Positions 31,501 through 36,809 of a stretch of DNA of 64,000 nt are shown here, piece by piece. The stretch lies in NCBI GenBank assembly GCA_026770025.1, contig JAMXDE010000007.1, positions 1,612,001-1,676,000 of the forward strand, given 5' to 3'. Position numbers and translations under genes: made by a program. The notes under the pieces are model-generated. The model did no database searches and had not been told where the DNA came from. It saw nothing but the letters and a program-made list of their open reading frames with translations. The DNA comes from Craspedostauros australis (lineage: Eukaryota > Bacillariophyta > Bacillariophyceae > Mastogloiales > Achnanthaceae). Position 1 is the first letter of the stretch. The number at the start of each line of letters is the position of its first letter.

Positions 31501-31516
31501 TCGACGCCGCGTTCAT
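13568..31516 (-). CDS. Giant acidic repeat protein, about 5,982 residues, single exon, unknown family
   Basis: One uninterrupted frame of 17.9 kb. The start chosen is the ATG at 31,516 (MNAASTERLAVL), directly before the first repeat; the frame stays open upstream but has no ATG there. Residues 15-4,770 are very acidic and built on a 20-residue unit close to LYELELFERRRxGEELxDDE, about eighty copies by eye. These form blocks A (8 units) and B, C, D (4 units each), ordered A D B A C A D B, linker, A D B A C A D. Residues about 2,170-2,670 are linker with repeated FGAFxDF motifs. The tail (4,770-5,982) is basic and Ser-rich, with a Lys/Glu coiled coil at about 4,985-5,050 and a basic aromatic GWFGFGRGKSKK. 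No membrane segment, signal peptide or enzyme domain is visible. Units may be helix-turn repeats with acidic loops. Scaffold, adaptor-binding or cation-binding roles are inference. Confidence 0.85.
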   Translation of the reverse strand: MNAASTERLAVLRQKQDEGEPFDLRELFELELLEDDHNDNEIHEDDLLVLDIIHKKHRGDELTDEDLDELDHFTRARLDVLTQNELADMYDMQDEGESIDEDRLYELELFEKRRAEEELNEDEEYEVVLFERRMLGEELQDDELDELDMLREERQRLALDDEENGVDDEEDGNAGIEDGVNTEGADEEGEGDSKSDDGAGAIHIEELGELEELRSRRDRGESYDTELLYELELFERADAGEDLTDDELFEIDCFERRRQGEDLDEDDLDDLELLRQGRAESAPDDGINDGDGDDGSTMSAKDIASDDDDNNNESDQSQSFRLADDGENGDDSENLQKDTAHVSVLSQEYDSQESEEYHETQNDQSSKDFGDDQSELSIGASDHDISDSGPPIIQQLEEPPDPGELRQEEVQDASIDTHPKTQVALQLNGDSSTNLKSSQELENDILEEITTLKQQLSDGHDIDHDALYEAQLILKHLRDDDLDEDELYEVDLFQRRREGEDLADEDLEELEMLRMEREERRAAQRATEQLLEATAKQALETDEARDLVDGIDDASSDGEGFDGSSHVDGVSIDEGTDSGGVDADADIDMDMDLDMREGVDDGRKCDPDDSSHGGSIEAPVDEVSQDDGHDDGDRNDLVANAEESESGMPDNQVIPTSIADAADEPHHDIAINDKPDTTTTQAHSHDETNDDADDAADDIAHAETGAVTPEWINTLKDLRSQQQQGHNINLPDLFELELLEDDHNGNDMHEDDLIILDIIHKKHNGDDLTDEDLDELDHFTRSKFDVLTQNQLTDLHKMQDAGESIDEDRLYELELFEKRRAGEELNEDEEYEVVLFERRLLGEELQDDELDELDMLREERRGLASTREETDVDEDEDEDEDEESGEDSQAQDESHDHQSSLDEHVSIGRSSHEQAEKQELPTDQRKNEAADQPDQPGDHSNASISDGADQAEVEAPPPLALPAESATNTPEDSLAQDAPQPDQPTTGKPWFSRFGWRKKGSHASHEGQGDHDHSNPAEDDDNTDHDDVLDDDELQARVEAEVVTLRYQLDDGYEIDHAALYEAELIQKHFRGDDLDEDQLIEVDLFKRRRRGEVLSESEIEDLEMLQMEREEKLAAQQEIERLLQMQKQESGDPVGNGDGDGIGDNDTGGDTASVDANDDVAGADDSPTNATTDIEPINTADDDTNADAAPPAWINTLKDLRLQQEQGHNINLPDLFELELLEDDHNGNDMHEDDLIILDIIHKKHNGDDLTDEDLDELDHFTRSKFDVLTQNQLTDLHKMQDAGESIDEDRLYELELFEKRRAGEELNEDEEYEVVLFERRLLGEELQDDELDELDMLRLNRHRSEASSRGAFDDTNGHDDNSQGFDHEGSSDDGGGQRNGEDDASQQAKQRAISLDHADFPDESTQYERHLFERANAGEDLTDDELFELDCFARRRQGVELDEDELDDLEILKRKRKSADDADAWLQNNGNDTKPMPDIEFDDGTDDMREQREAGQDDEGGDDFQDQHVSVMERDDSSSQSLQQIDDEQPTDGNGAVLEERDEEHSFSILCDDEPSEEGEGGRSIIPDDRWCSQNGSLHVIEEESLAGTDSDSFETSQDVEAKSQDAKRHEYSHRSATCQIDHDNKEAWQTRPEHMEDSKNPNEHHFGSNGDAFHDKFASSNDSQSPPTLASPEAVKDKSLSMQFGDFGQFGTNQKDGRDDDVDDFSTLRVTSSDNEGSTFLDDDHADDNPEAFDSSFHDNIIGDHHTDSQQTDKHEHEHKHDDNDNDKSSMAFEDSAFESSAFLEPIGEVSESNDSDTTASLQAMGMSGQLSQSDPIATNAINEDLESDEADAVGHTSANAINAELEGGNDGNGLEESASQRAEAALKKEDMEQDIGQEHIVDDDGSLSSRQSHNTNASPSAASDALNSPMSPNSQQPEDDNSLLSTDKHLESDILEEITTLKQQLSDGHDIDHDALYEAQLILKHLRDDDLDEDELYEVDLFQRRREGEDLADEDLEELEMLRMEREERRAAQRATEQLLEATAKQALETDEARDLVDGIDDASSDGEGFDGSSHVDGVSIDEGTDSGGVDADADIDMDMDLDMREGVDDGRKCDPDDSSHGGSIEAPVDEIDGIVEEDSESNASQTYDDSHNHSGLGITGTKIHRNINGDSGTSDIGADADAHETEPSGAFAAFDDNPDTTPATDSDDSGRNESDDGSSADNNSRNSSTNSNPIDSEADGAFDDFGRDPDTYTSVTDANASQETFDNHRNDICGVDSDSREGDASGASEDFGDSLEATPAPINDALVDEGASRSDAGDFQQREGYEGESFGAFEDFDESPGTDIITDVIREDTVANESGSSSSATSTPDQRQVETSKAVEDLGHVPATNITNDDTHEANIANSDVSSSEDSNPHEGEVIGAFGNFGDAHVANVTAVDNADVSDSRNITDSNPGDPGDSETFGALGAFDDFDVVPETITAIDDAISGTFEDNLGNGNSSHSSIGSNPPQREAFGSFEDFADADVANTSTTDNDHGSEDSNTEKSTAESSQPEGEASEAFEDFDDVPETAATIDDADALDVRDSTNSNPDDSEAFSAFGTFQDFGGRTETSVHCDDNSPEDSDMKTSTTGSNPREVEAFGAFKDFGDAPEPTNATIDGENAAQDSNSPESHPHQEKEDFGAFKDFGARPETNGTAEGNAPGDSTSNNSCSDKEADAISTEGIENAATPTFDRDPNLTNGEVSSVQSAANQDDREIDNNPIKDGENISETDACVNQTIEVPEAVASKIVIDPINGNDYGDDEISDKGNDGNDVESNSSTGTSNHPEDESADSNGDFIERSAHTPVGAVTNGSDDVHDSDNNSELGNSTASSGSTYSSAEQALDSPIPAANAIDTPNKREDDSCSATSSDDNAGVSQSFAPDLLMAPAKGEANSIGSVDEDAWNSLKPDGASTKHDRTLTSHDATAETLEVGTDINGSEVDSVGGDIIIGTKDDSQRSLSSNGAADLRNDTIEENIAAETNTNAVDVDVGSESEHSFETMDASADNKNERGFDSAQDASVDSAGDPTPEDVPSAISGKLIDDGSDDGNGKTDGDATQSEESNTYLINVPGDSSHEGTVAKVLEEADDKNGTSNQDSSTDGDGEDDEDDEVDENDNIVNINASSMDRNSHHDSDAEQSDMPNVDIVGCFEDLAPTAVRDVATDENNDDALGHESDSIPPTSIQEEMAEETTDHDIDINDKPDTTTTQAHSHDETNDDADDAADDIAHAETGAVTPEWINTLKDLRSQQQQGHNINLPDLFELELLEDDHNGNDMHEDDLIILDIIHKKHNGDDLTDEDLDELDHFTRSKFDVLTQNQLTDLHKMQDAGESMDEDRLYELELFEKRRAGEELNEDEEYEVVLFERRLLGEELQDDELDELDMLREERRGLASTREETDVDVDENEDGNGQADEGSDVNTSDSVNVEDADEEGDRDSNGGEDAINTEEVGELEELRRRRDRGESYDAELLYELELFERADSGEDLTDDEMFELDCFERRQQGEELDDDDLDDLDELREARASQQYPNESSGRGTEGGDSHTEENVVGAKQALLSNSDNGFSESQAGNDDESATNSLSRDGEGHNRETTKNQHAKSQPQNSVDTNEIDQQKDGMSANGFDDVGEFGGFDRPSDSVISDDDRKSGPSNDSSEIQDTIAHANNEEGNQFAKSDRDGNDRPSEHAEDANASAEPGEDQPTNVASKPDGSAEPATDVDAATTSEQPSEVSEADRPSDTSGPSEIEEEEEGEARFTREEPASDECSSSSNSLSATRAQNGIQTKTIDGKDSEHGDPSQAQAIDQKNVQGDQLSSEQPFDDDVSLSSRQSHNTNASPSAASDALNSPMSPNSQQPEDDNSLLSTDTHQESDILKEITTLKQQLSDGHDIDHDALYEAQLILKHLRDEDLDEDELYEVDLFQRRREGEDLADEDLEELEMLRMEREERRAAQRATEQLLELQKEHVDRKATGAEDIPNKNEATRSGDIGGDVTSDVNTNDNSNTDTDTNTNNDTPEWLNTLKDLRSQQEQGHNINLPDLFELELLEDDHSGNDISEDDLIVLDIIHKKHNGDDLTDEDLDELDHFTRSKFDVLTQNQLMDMYDMQDAGESIDEDRLYELELFEKRRAGEELNEDEEYEVVLFERRMLGEELQDDELDELDMLREERHEVALEGKETDVDVNEAENENENSGKDDQGQGHVEAQNDETNLDRNGKDEHINEDHIDASKPRPKEQEQPANRPKEEAEGQPDQPGHHHKASTSDGADQAKVKASPQPPLPAESAENVPEDVQANSPQDPPEAPTQDAPQADQPTTGKPWFSRFGWRKKESGASSDQQEQPSQRNAGEGAEQEDLPHRSNPAEDDDNTDHDDALDDDELQARVEAEVVTLRYQLDDGYEIDHAALYEAELIQKHFRGDDLDEDQLIEVDLFKRRRRGEVLSESEIEDLEMLQMEREEKLAAQQEIERLLQMQKQESGDPVGNGDGDGIGDNDTGGDTASVDANDDVAGADDSPTNATTDIELINTADDDTDADAAPPAWINTLKDLRLQQQQGHNINLPDLFELELLEDDHNGNDMHEDDLIILDIIHKKHNGDELTDEDLDELDHFTRSKFDVLTQNQLTDLHKMQDAGESMDEDRLYELELFEKRRAGEELNEDEEYEVVLFERRLLGEELQDDELDELDLLRDERRQLALDAKTLKDLIKCRDRGEQYDADALYELELFERARAGDELSDDELFELDCFERRKRGEELGEDEIEDLELLKDERLSKNAPQQPVVQPIDSVASQPKSKETHDDTAQSKSPIKPTKKSAAKSGTKPSKRHTNSKATSQGGHTETEDREAPKIESSKPPDEKASDDDVALTRAATIEEDDNIKGAKDLETASSQQSQREDKRGKKKKNKKDRKEKKPKKMRRKVKKPPPVSSTGEAELDASEKKDEVVFTNLPSSLSETTEPPVRSSNQSVAPSASVSVSMSVRNSDPAKRGWFGFGRGKSKKEIELEKARKLQEDLIKEQLKAMEMDNEIKKMEEEQKKQEELVQETIEKKLQDEMMNDSSSWETDTEWEGDDSDESLSSSSGYSSNSDSDAEGSVSSKEDLEVRSQSTAASAIDRASTSSSKASKGKKHRSSRRSNGSNGGRKAPRSKSISSHASRASSTSKKSRGGKGKSGDKRTSSKSNDKRRQPPRSTSSSKSLKGAKRKTISKSKSSSSSSSRNKRSDPKNALPDGALSSSESSMQLPHKPADPSGRSVTVRGKHLSPRKPKTMDLSAHLAAQKRGDDDSDDDVGLTRHGDEMSLGTIDSRKQQATKRRKPKPKPNLNASLLFGESSATLEKPKAHPWESSGKNRASKLGIKGGITEESSERDDDIQDDFFEKNPSFFDRSVFNFNQSFSAQEKTMGAEATIHEEPEEDESSDGNSEVEADFMESLRFDEVEFELMESKVAEKTKGWEADFQEKWETMEADKHVAAQISQRREDRQRTKVDQKNMTKTGAEEFPRLFLFEGEKKDKKRKKRSKRRRRKLDSKFSKEFRRAMQDVFDEEPEEAYEANFSSDGGSIIMDSDAEDDNSDGLNSDEESAALSVVSGLSGVSDGFDDELFRLKARSMQKEGKLKAAVEQSKAKNKSGQANAGDTDGSASDDSLEANLRRAQMERRRNTKSSKHGSYRRPNSGSHRRRHRSRGMPDPTKVYNDEVKKQKSKKLFSVFELKKEMEDLKKNGFQDFHQQPLQPNTSFAAPNPSGKTNFQSTQRQFGQEQAPGASFANSGPRPMTAAEALEKVQNKGGDFVLDRQNSVRTTATNASDLGLLSGRRRFGADGGGLAAGAEPTIMEGDEDDNGDNTDSNNDGGTSNGPASFFGLSTSLRGNKQPMLSKFGTSDLPPIGENDNTSDTAGMLGSSFNKPGLSSSDDMDNFSGSGAEGKKSSSRKGFGLSMKPDISKIGRNTRKFFGKIKLKGGSRNRSSYSDGGGGMGMKLDGDNDDDMGLLG
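17200..21760 (-). repeat. Second superblock A-D-B-A-C-A-D of the giant gene
   Basis: Read in coding direction: A (21,760-21,300), D (21,115-20,905), B (19,890-19,605), A (19,440-19,000), C (18,360-18,070), A (17,900-17,440), D (17,410-17,200). Each A block opens with LPDLFELELLEDDH and ends ELDMLREER or similar. Block boundaries are by eye. Confidence 0.85.
23500..25000 (-). repeat. FGAFxDF linker repeats inside the giant gene
   Basis: About a dozen copies of a short Phe-Gly acidic motif spaced roughly 35-60 residues apart: FGAFEDFDE, FGAFKDFGD, FGSFEDFAD, AFEDFDDVPET, GAFDDFGRDPDT and others. They sit in Asp/Ser/Asn/Thr-rich, presumably disordered sequence. Only the motifs are conserved between copies. 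Confidence 0.8.
25170..25715 (-). repeat. Near-identical internal duplicate of 29,650-30,195
   Basis: This B block plus the acidic linker after it (ending near SIEAPVDE) matches 29,650-30,195 with almost no difference at nucleotide level, while other B copies differ more. It points to a recent duplication or gene conversion inside the gene. Confidence 0.85.
27140..31470 (-). repeat. First superblock A-D-B-A-C-A-D of the giant gene
   Basis: In coding direction: A (31,470-31,055), D (30,895-30,685), B (30,195-29,925), A (29,400-28,935), C (28,415-28,130), A (27,950-27,500), D (27,300-27,140, missing its first unit). A further B follows at 25,715-25,440. Order is the same as in the second superblock. 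Confidence 0.85.
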
Positions 31517-34256
31517 CGTGGGAAGAAAAGGCGACGAGCGTCGGGGTTGGCGGCGACTGCGCCTCCTCTTTGAATCGGTGCTTCTTTTTTGACACCGAGG
31601 TTGCTCCAGGCTGCAGCTGCTGCCTCCGTGATGGGCGTCACTATCCACTTGGCGACGTTTGGTATGGAAATGGATGGCGGAAAGTGGTGCGACCAAAAGA
31701 AGCAGTCCTCTTGTGGCAATCACGCGCACAGGACGGCTTCAGGAATTGGTGGCTTCCCAGAAATTGGAGAGGGAGCGTGTGTCTGTCCTTTCTCGTTTCC
31801 CGTTGCGCTCTCTGCACCCGCGTCGTGTTGTGCGTTCGCGTGTTTTCGGTGGAAGTTGCTTCGCCGTAGTTTTGTGCGCTACCGCGCAGTGTCTCTTTGC
31901 TTGTTTTCGTGTCGAGTGCGGTTTTTCTCGGATGCAACGGAACTGAGGTGCACAAATTCCATTCTTGTTTGGCGGGATGGATCAATCGAGTCATTCGGTG
32001 ACTTTATCGCCTCCCCCGAAACGTGTCGTCTTCCAAACTCCTTTGGGGACAGTGGTTAAAAGGGGTTTCTGATCCCGAAAAATATAGAATAAAAACGATC
32101 ATCAATTGTCCGTTTACATGTTTGTGGATGTGTCGCGTTTGAATGTCAGTGTGTTTGATCAAGTGTCTGTCTGTTTACTGCAGCAGAAACGACAACAAAC
32201 CTGAAACGAGCGCAAAGAGAGTTCGCGATGTGTCGTCTCTCTCCAGAGTCGCAGCAAACAATGGCGCACGGGCGAATCTGCGACCTGTCCTGACCCATGC
32301 ACTGGTGCGACAGTCTTTGCGACGTTGATGGCGATGAGTGATGCCAGGAGTGGCAGAGTGATCGAGTGCTTGTACATGTTGTATAGTGCCTTGCATAGGA
32401 GCTACTCGTGCGTAATGGACAGCAAAACAGACACCCACAAGGACGAGAGTGACACCTTTGGCGGTGTTCGCTGAATGCCTTATCGAATAGCCATGTCATT
32501 GTCGAATAATCCACTTCATGTCTTTGCGTTGGTACATTGGCACGTTGGCACATTGGCACGTTGGCACATTGGCACGTTGGCACATTGGAACATTGGTGCG
32601 TTGGATCTGCCCTGCGTTACCGCAGCTTCTACAACATCTGCACACAGGTAGAGCAGACGACAGCACAGCAGAGTAGAGCAGAGTACGAGCCAGGGGACAA
32701 TCTGCATATAATACAATGCTTCACATTTGGAGGAGATGTGACTATCGCTAAGTCATTCGGTGCATAGTACGAAGATGATTCATTGGTGTAGTAGACCGCA
32801 TTGTCGCATTGATAACAATGACGACAGTATGGATGTCACCATTTCTTGTGCTCTGGTGCTATTCGACACATGCATCATATGCAGCAATGATGACATCATG
32901 GATTGTGTCCCTGTGGTGTTTCTCTGTGTCATCACCAAGCGGCACTAGTCGGAGGATGACATCATACTGGGCCTTCTTTGCGCTCGGGCGCTGAGGAGGC
33001 TTCACACCACGCGGACATGGAAATAGGCGAATCGCCGACTTCTCGTTTGTTGCTCTCGTCACCAGTATTGTTGACGCGAGAAGTACTCCCGCCAACTTCT
33101 TCAAGAACTCCAGTGCACTACCCTGTTCCACCACCCTTGCATTGAATTACGATGTGCAAGGGGGCAATACTCTGGTGTACAGTTCCATACAACCAGCACC
33201 ACCAATCACGATCACACAGGTGTTTTTGCCTCCCATGGTCGTGCCACGGGGACACCTCGTTTCTGTTCGCGGGTTCATACGAGTTCGTTTGGAGGGCTAG
33301 TGGTATCACATGCTCCATCAGCTTCTCTTGAGCGAGAGCGCACAAAACCACAATCGCTGTAACATAAATAACGTCATGACATCACCGCGTTGTGGCAAGA
33401 CATCCGGTAGTATGAATCCGACCTGCGCATTTTATTCATGTATCAGCTCCACGTTAAGGAGAACTGTCTGGCTCATGTCGCAATCATCACAAGTGATATG
33501 GTGGGAATGCTGTGTGCGCCCAATCACTTCGCATCTGCCAAAGTCGTAAGAAACGCAGAAGACAGGCTTCGGCATTGGGAAACGAATCTCCTGAAGTGAA
33601 GTCCGGGAACGAACACCAACGAACACACGAAGCCCAACAGTGCTTCACATGCTCATTTCTCTGTTCGTGCGACTACCAGGAGGCTTTGCCTTGGGAAAGT
33701 GTGGCCGTTCTTGCGTACAAACGGAGAGAAGGACACTTGATTGCACAAGTTCGAGTAATCTTGGGTTCGTCACCATTTCCGGTGCTCAGTGACGCTTTCT
33801 GGTTACATGTGCGTTGAATAGTATTGTAGTACGCTAAAGAATTGTCGTCCGCACATGAAGTTGACGCAGGAATCTTGGCTTGTAAAGTTTTTCGCGTCAC
33901 GATCCATGGTTTCTTCTCCTTCGATCGTGTCCACGGTCAAGCAACACCGTTTCGTCATTGGGCGTATGACAGAAAACGCCCTTTTGCAGGCGAAACGGGA
34001 TGGTGTGCTGGCGACTTTGGCGCCACTTCGTAAATTCAACATGTCCTCTACACACACTTCCATCATACTCGCTATTCTGTCTCTCATCACAGATGACGCT
34101 CTGGTTGTATCCACGAAACAATCATAAAAACAATACTCTCTCAATTACAGGTACATCACACATCACGCATCTGAAGTCGCATTGCTGACAACGATCACAC
34201 AATTCCAACGCAAACGCAAACGTCAACGCCACAGTAAAAGAAACACGACAATCAAC
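31517..34256. other. Intergenic; promoter side of giant gene
   Basis: The first few hundred bases should hold the 5' UTR and promoter of the giant minus-strand gene. An 8-bp minisatellite lies at 32,527-32,604. An ATG-less open stretch (about 33,004-33,300 plus, encoding segments such as STPANFFKNSS and NTLVYSS) looks protein-like but matches nothing I know. Another short frame at 33,855-34,127 plus is equally uncertain. Confidence 0.45.
32527..32604. repeat. 8-bp minisatellite (CACATTGG/CACGTTGG)
   Basis: Nine to ten consecutive 8-base units alternating CACATTGG and CACGTTGG, so a 16-bp higher-order period, with slightly altered units at both ends. Confidence 0.9.
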
Positions 34257-35153
34257 ATGTCCATCCCACTTTCCCATCACGCTCTCCACCTCAACAACGT
34301 CGGGGCGCACTGCATCCAGAACGGCTTCTACGCCAAGGCTTGCACCGTTCTGACGCAATCATTGCACCTCGTGCGCAAATCGATTGCGAACGACGTAGCA
34401 ATGACGTCAAGCTCGACGTCAACCGTGAGCAACGGCCCTCAGCAAGGACAACGAGAGCTGGAGAGGGACCACGGTGAGGGACACCATGAAATGGCCAGCA
34501 ACAACAACCAGCAAACCCCGTCGCACAGGCATCCCAAGTGCACGGGAGCACTTGCCGGCCCTACCTCGCTTGTGGAGGAAGAGTACTACATGCACGCTTC
34601 TCCATCCATGCTGCCAGACGATGATGGTTACCTCATCTGCGCAGGTCCCACCCAGTTCCTCAACCAGAGCAATGACGACGGATTCCGCTTCAGCATATCC
34701 TCCGTCTCCACCATCGTCGTCTCGAACTTGGCGCTTGCCTGCCATCTCAAGGCAACCTTCAACCCCGACCAAGGTGGCGGATCCATCTCGAAGGCGATCC
34801 GGCTCTACGAGAATGCCCACAGGCTCCATGTGCAGCAGCTGGGTGAGCAGCAGGATATCGCACTCCCAATGCGATTCCTGCAGCGCATCATGTCCATTCT
34901 GAACAACCTCTCCCATCTTCACCAATCGATGGGCAACACGGAGGAAGCGCAGCAGTGCAACGAGCAGCTGTTGCAATCGTACTTTTGGCTGCAGCAAAAC
35001 CAAAAGGAGGACGAGCAGCAGCAGCAGCAGCTACAGCAACAAATGTCGCTTCAACAAGACAGCCAGTTCGGCGACGGCGCGGTCATGGATGGCGTCCTCG
35101 AAAATGTGATCGGTTACGCCATGAAGGGGTCGATATCTGCAGCCGCAGCATGA
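34257..35153 (+). CDS. TPR-like protein with Gln-rich tail
   Basis: 298 residues from the ATG at 34,257, preceded by an A-rich leader (ACGACAATCAAC); the frame is open upstream, but this is where repeat-like sequence begins. The N-terminus (LNNVGAHCIQNGFYAKA, then LTQSLHLVR) has the helix pattern of a tetratricopeptide repeat. A second helical pair near residues 195-255 (AIRLYENAHRLH, then ILNNLSHLHQSMGNTEEA) fits another. Between them lies a Ser/His/Asn-rich disordered stretch. After about residue 262 the chain is glutamine-rich. Such short TPR-like proteins are frequent in diatom genomes as I remember them. A partner-binding role is likely; no specific function can be given. Confidence 0.7.
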   Translation: MSIPLSHHALHLNNVGAHCIQNGFYAKACTVLTQSLHLVRKSIANDVAMTSSSTSTVSNGPQQGQRELERDHGEGHHEMASNNNQQTPSHRHPKCTGALAGPTSLVEEEYYMHASPSMLPDDDGYLICAGPTQFLNQSNDDGFRFSISSVSTIVVSNLALACHLKATFNPDQGGGSISKAIRLYENAHRLHVQQLGEQQDIALPMRFLQRIMSILNNLSHLHQSMGNTEEAQQCNEQLLQSYFWLQQNQKEDEQQQQQLQQQMSLQQDSQFGDGAVMDGVLENVIGYAMKGSISAAAA

Positions 35154-36809
35154 GACCGCCATCCAACAGGGGGAACTGCAGATTCACTCCAGAATATTAC
35201 CACGCCCACGTTTTCCGACTGCTCTGCACACTTTCATTCTAATATAGTATTGTATCATACAGTAACTTTCAGCAACTTTTGGCTCTTACATGTACCTGTC
35301 TATGCGAACATGTGGTAGAGTAGAGGCTGTTGTGCAATGTTTGTCATTTGTGATGGAGCGGTTCCGTTTCGAACCCTCTCTCCGAGGCATCAATGATGAG
35401 TCATCTGTCTCTTCATTCCTCGTTCTCACAGCAAGCACATCACGCAATGCAAGGTATGTACCTACCATAGATCGTATTACGTACGACTCCTCCACCAAAC
35501 ATCAAAGCAGCAATACTCGTACGAAGGAGGAGATGGAAGGGTTGCCATACGACTTAGCGTAGACCACAGCACGTGGTAAGTTAACATGGATGATGCTGAG
35601 ACGGCAAACTCTCCTCCTCACCTCCACACAAGCGAGAGCAAAAAGCAGATCACTTCTGTAGGATTCGTTTCGTTCCCAGAGCGATGACATCAACCTTGAA
35701 TCTCCCTGTGCCAGATGGACAGACGCGGAATCACCCCACGCGACTTTTCGACGGTACCTAATCAGCTGCGGACATCGCAACCATGATCACGTTCAACCAA
35801 CGATTCGCGCACGGCCCGAAACTCATCCACTATTTGAAGTCGTGTTCAAGAGAGGCACATACGCACGCGTCACCAGGGGCAGAAATGAGACAGGAAGGAA
35901 ATTGGCTTCCATGTCCAACTTGATTGGTTGCTTGACTAACCACTTCCGTGACCCACCAGCCTTCCGTGCGCCAATGCCGTTTGGAAAAGAGTCCGCGGAG
36001 AATGGGAAAAACCAATGCTTGCTTGATCATGTACGGATACGGTATGGAGTCAGCACAAGGGAGACAATCTTCGATTGGCTCGTCGAGAGAGACGACGCAA
36101 GTACTCGTATAGCAGGTTGTTGTTGTGTGGTGAATACTTGTGTGTCCTTCTTCGCTGCTTCCGCATTCACACACACATACAAAACCGATCTCTGCATCAC
36201 ATGCACGCGTACGAGTACGCATTGATCCCAAAGTCCAGTTTGTGGATATAGGTGAAGTGCTCCAGTGTGCTCGATTCGCACCGTCTGTCGTAACCTCATT
36301 GCAGATCATGAGTGAAGACGAGATATCATCACAGACACCTATGTAGAGCAACCGTGATGCCACTTGGCTTCAACCCGCCTTCTTCTCGCGGGAGCAGCAA
36401 CGAACCTGCCATGCCACCAAAGCAGAGTGATGGCAGGCTCGTCGTTTGGCAGCGTCAACACATCAATGGATTCGACCGCGATTAGCCCAATTGGGCATAT
36501 CATGATCAAGCCGACTTTCTGCGAACATGATCGTCGATCAACACCAATCACAGGTTCCAACTCACGACTGTTTGTTGTGGTCCCGAATCTTGATACACAT
36601 GATGTTTCCTGTGCCATACCAGGTATACGAAGAATAATAGTACGATACGACGCTCTGCTTCTCGCGATGGGATACATTCGTCTTCTGAACGGGGACACAT
36701 GCGCTCCGTGAACACGTGCGACATTCGCACTTTTCGTGCTACTCGTTTGTCTGCACAACACGATAGATTGTTCGTACAAAGTACACCTTGACATGTCATT
36801 GATCAGATT
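35154..36809. other. Intergenic, no gene supported
   Basis: Both strands are partly open around 35,830-36,363, so neither frame is convincing. No domain, RNA gene or clear repeat is seen apart from a short CA-rich run near 36,168-36,180. Confidence 0.45.

Noticed and set aside
13568-31516. EF-hand calcium-binding loops in the giant protein
   Set aside because: The acidic DDED runs do not have the DxDxDG loop spacing of EF-hands; any cation binding would need another geometry.
31517-31729. Hydrophobic N-terminal stretch (RGLLLLVAPLSA) that would look like a signal peptide on the giant protein
   Set aside because: The in-frame sequence there has no ATG; the upstream limit begins at a GTG. The first ATG is at 31,516, right before the repeats, so the stretch is most simply 5' UTR.
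32527-32604. CRISPR-like array
   Set aside because: Units are 8 bp with no spacers, in a eukaryotic context; it is a plain minisatellite.
35830-36363. 177-codon minus-strand frame and the overlapping plus-strand frame
   Set aside because: Both strands are open over the same DNA, neither has a domain, and no splice or leader evidence is seen.
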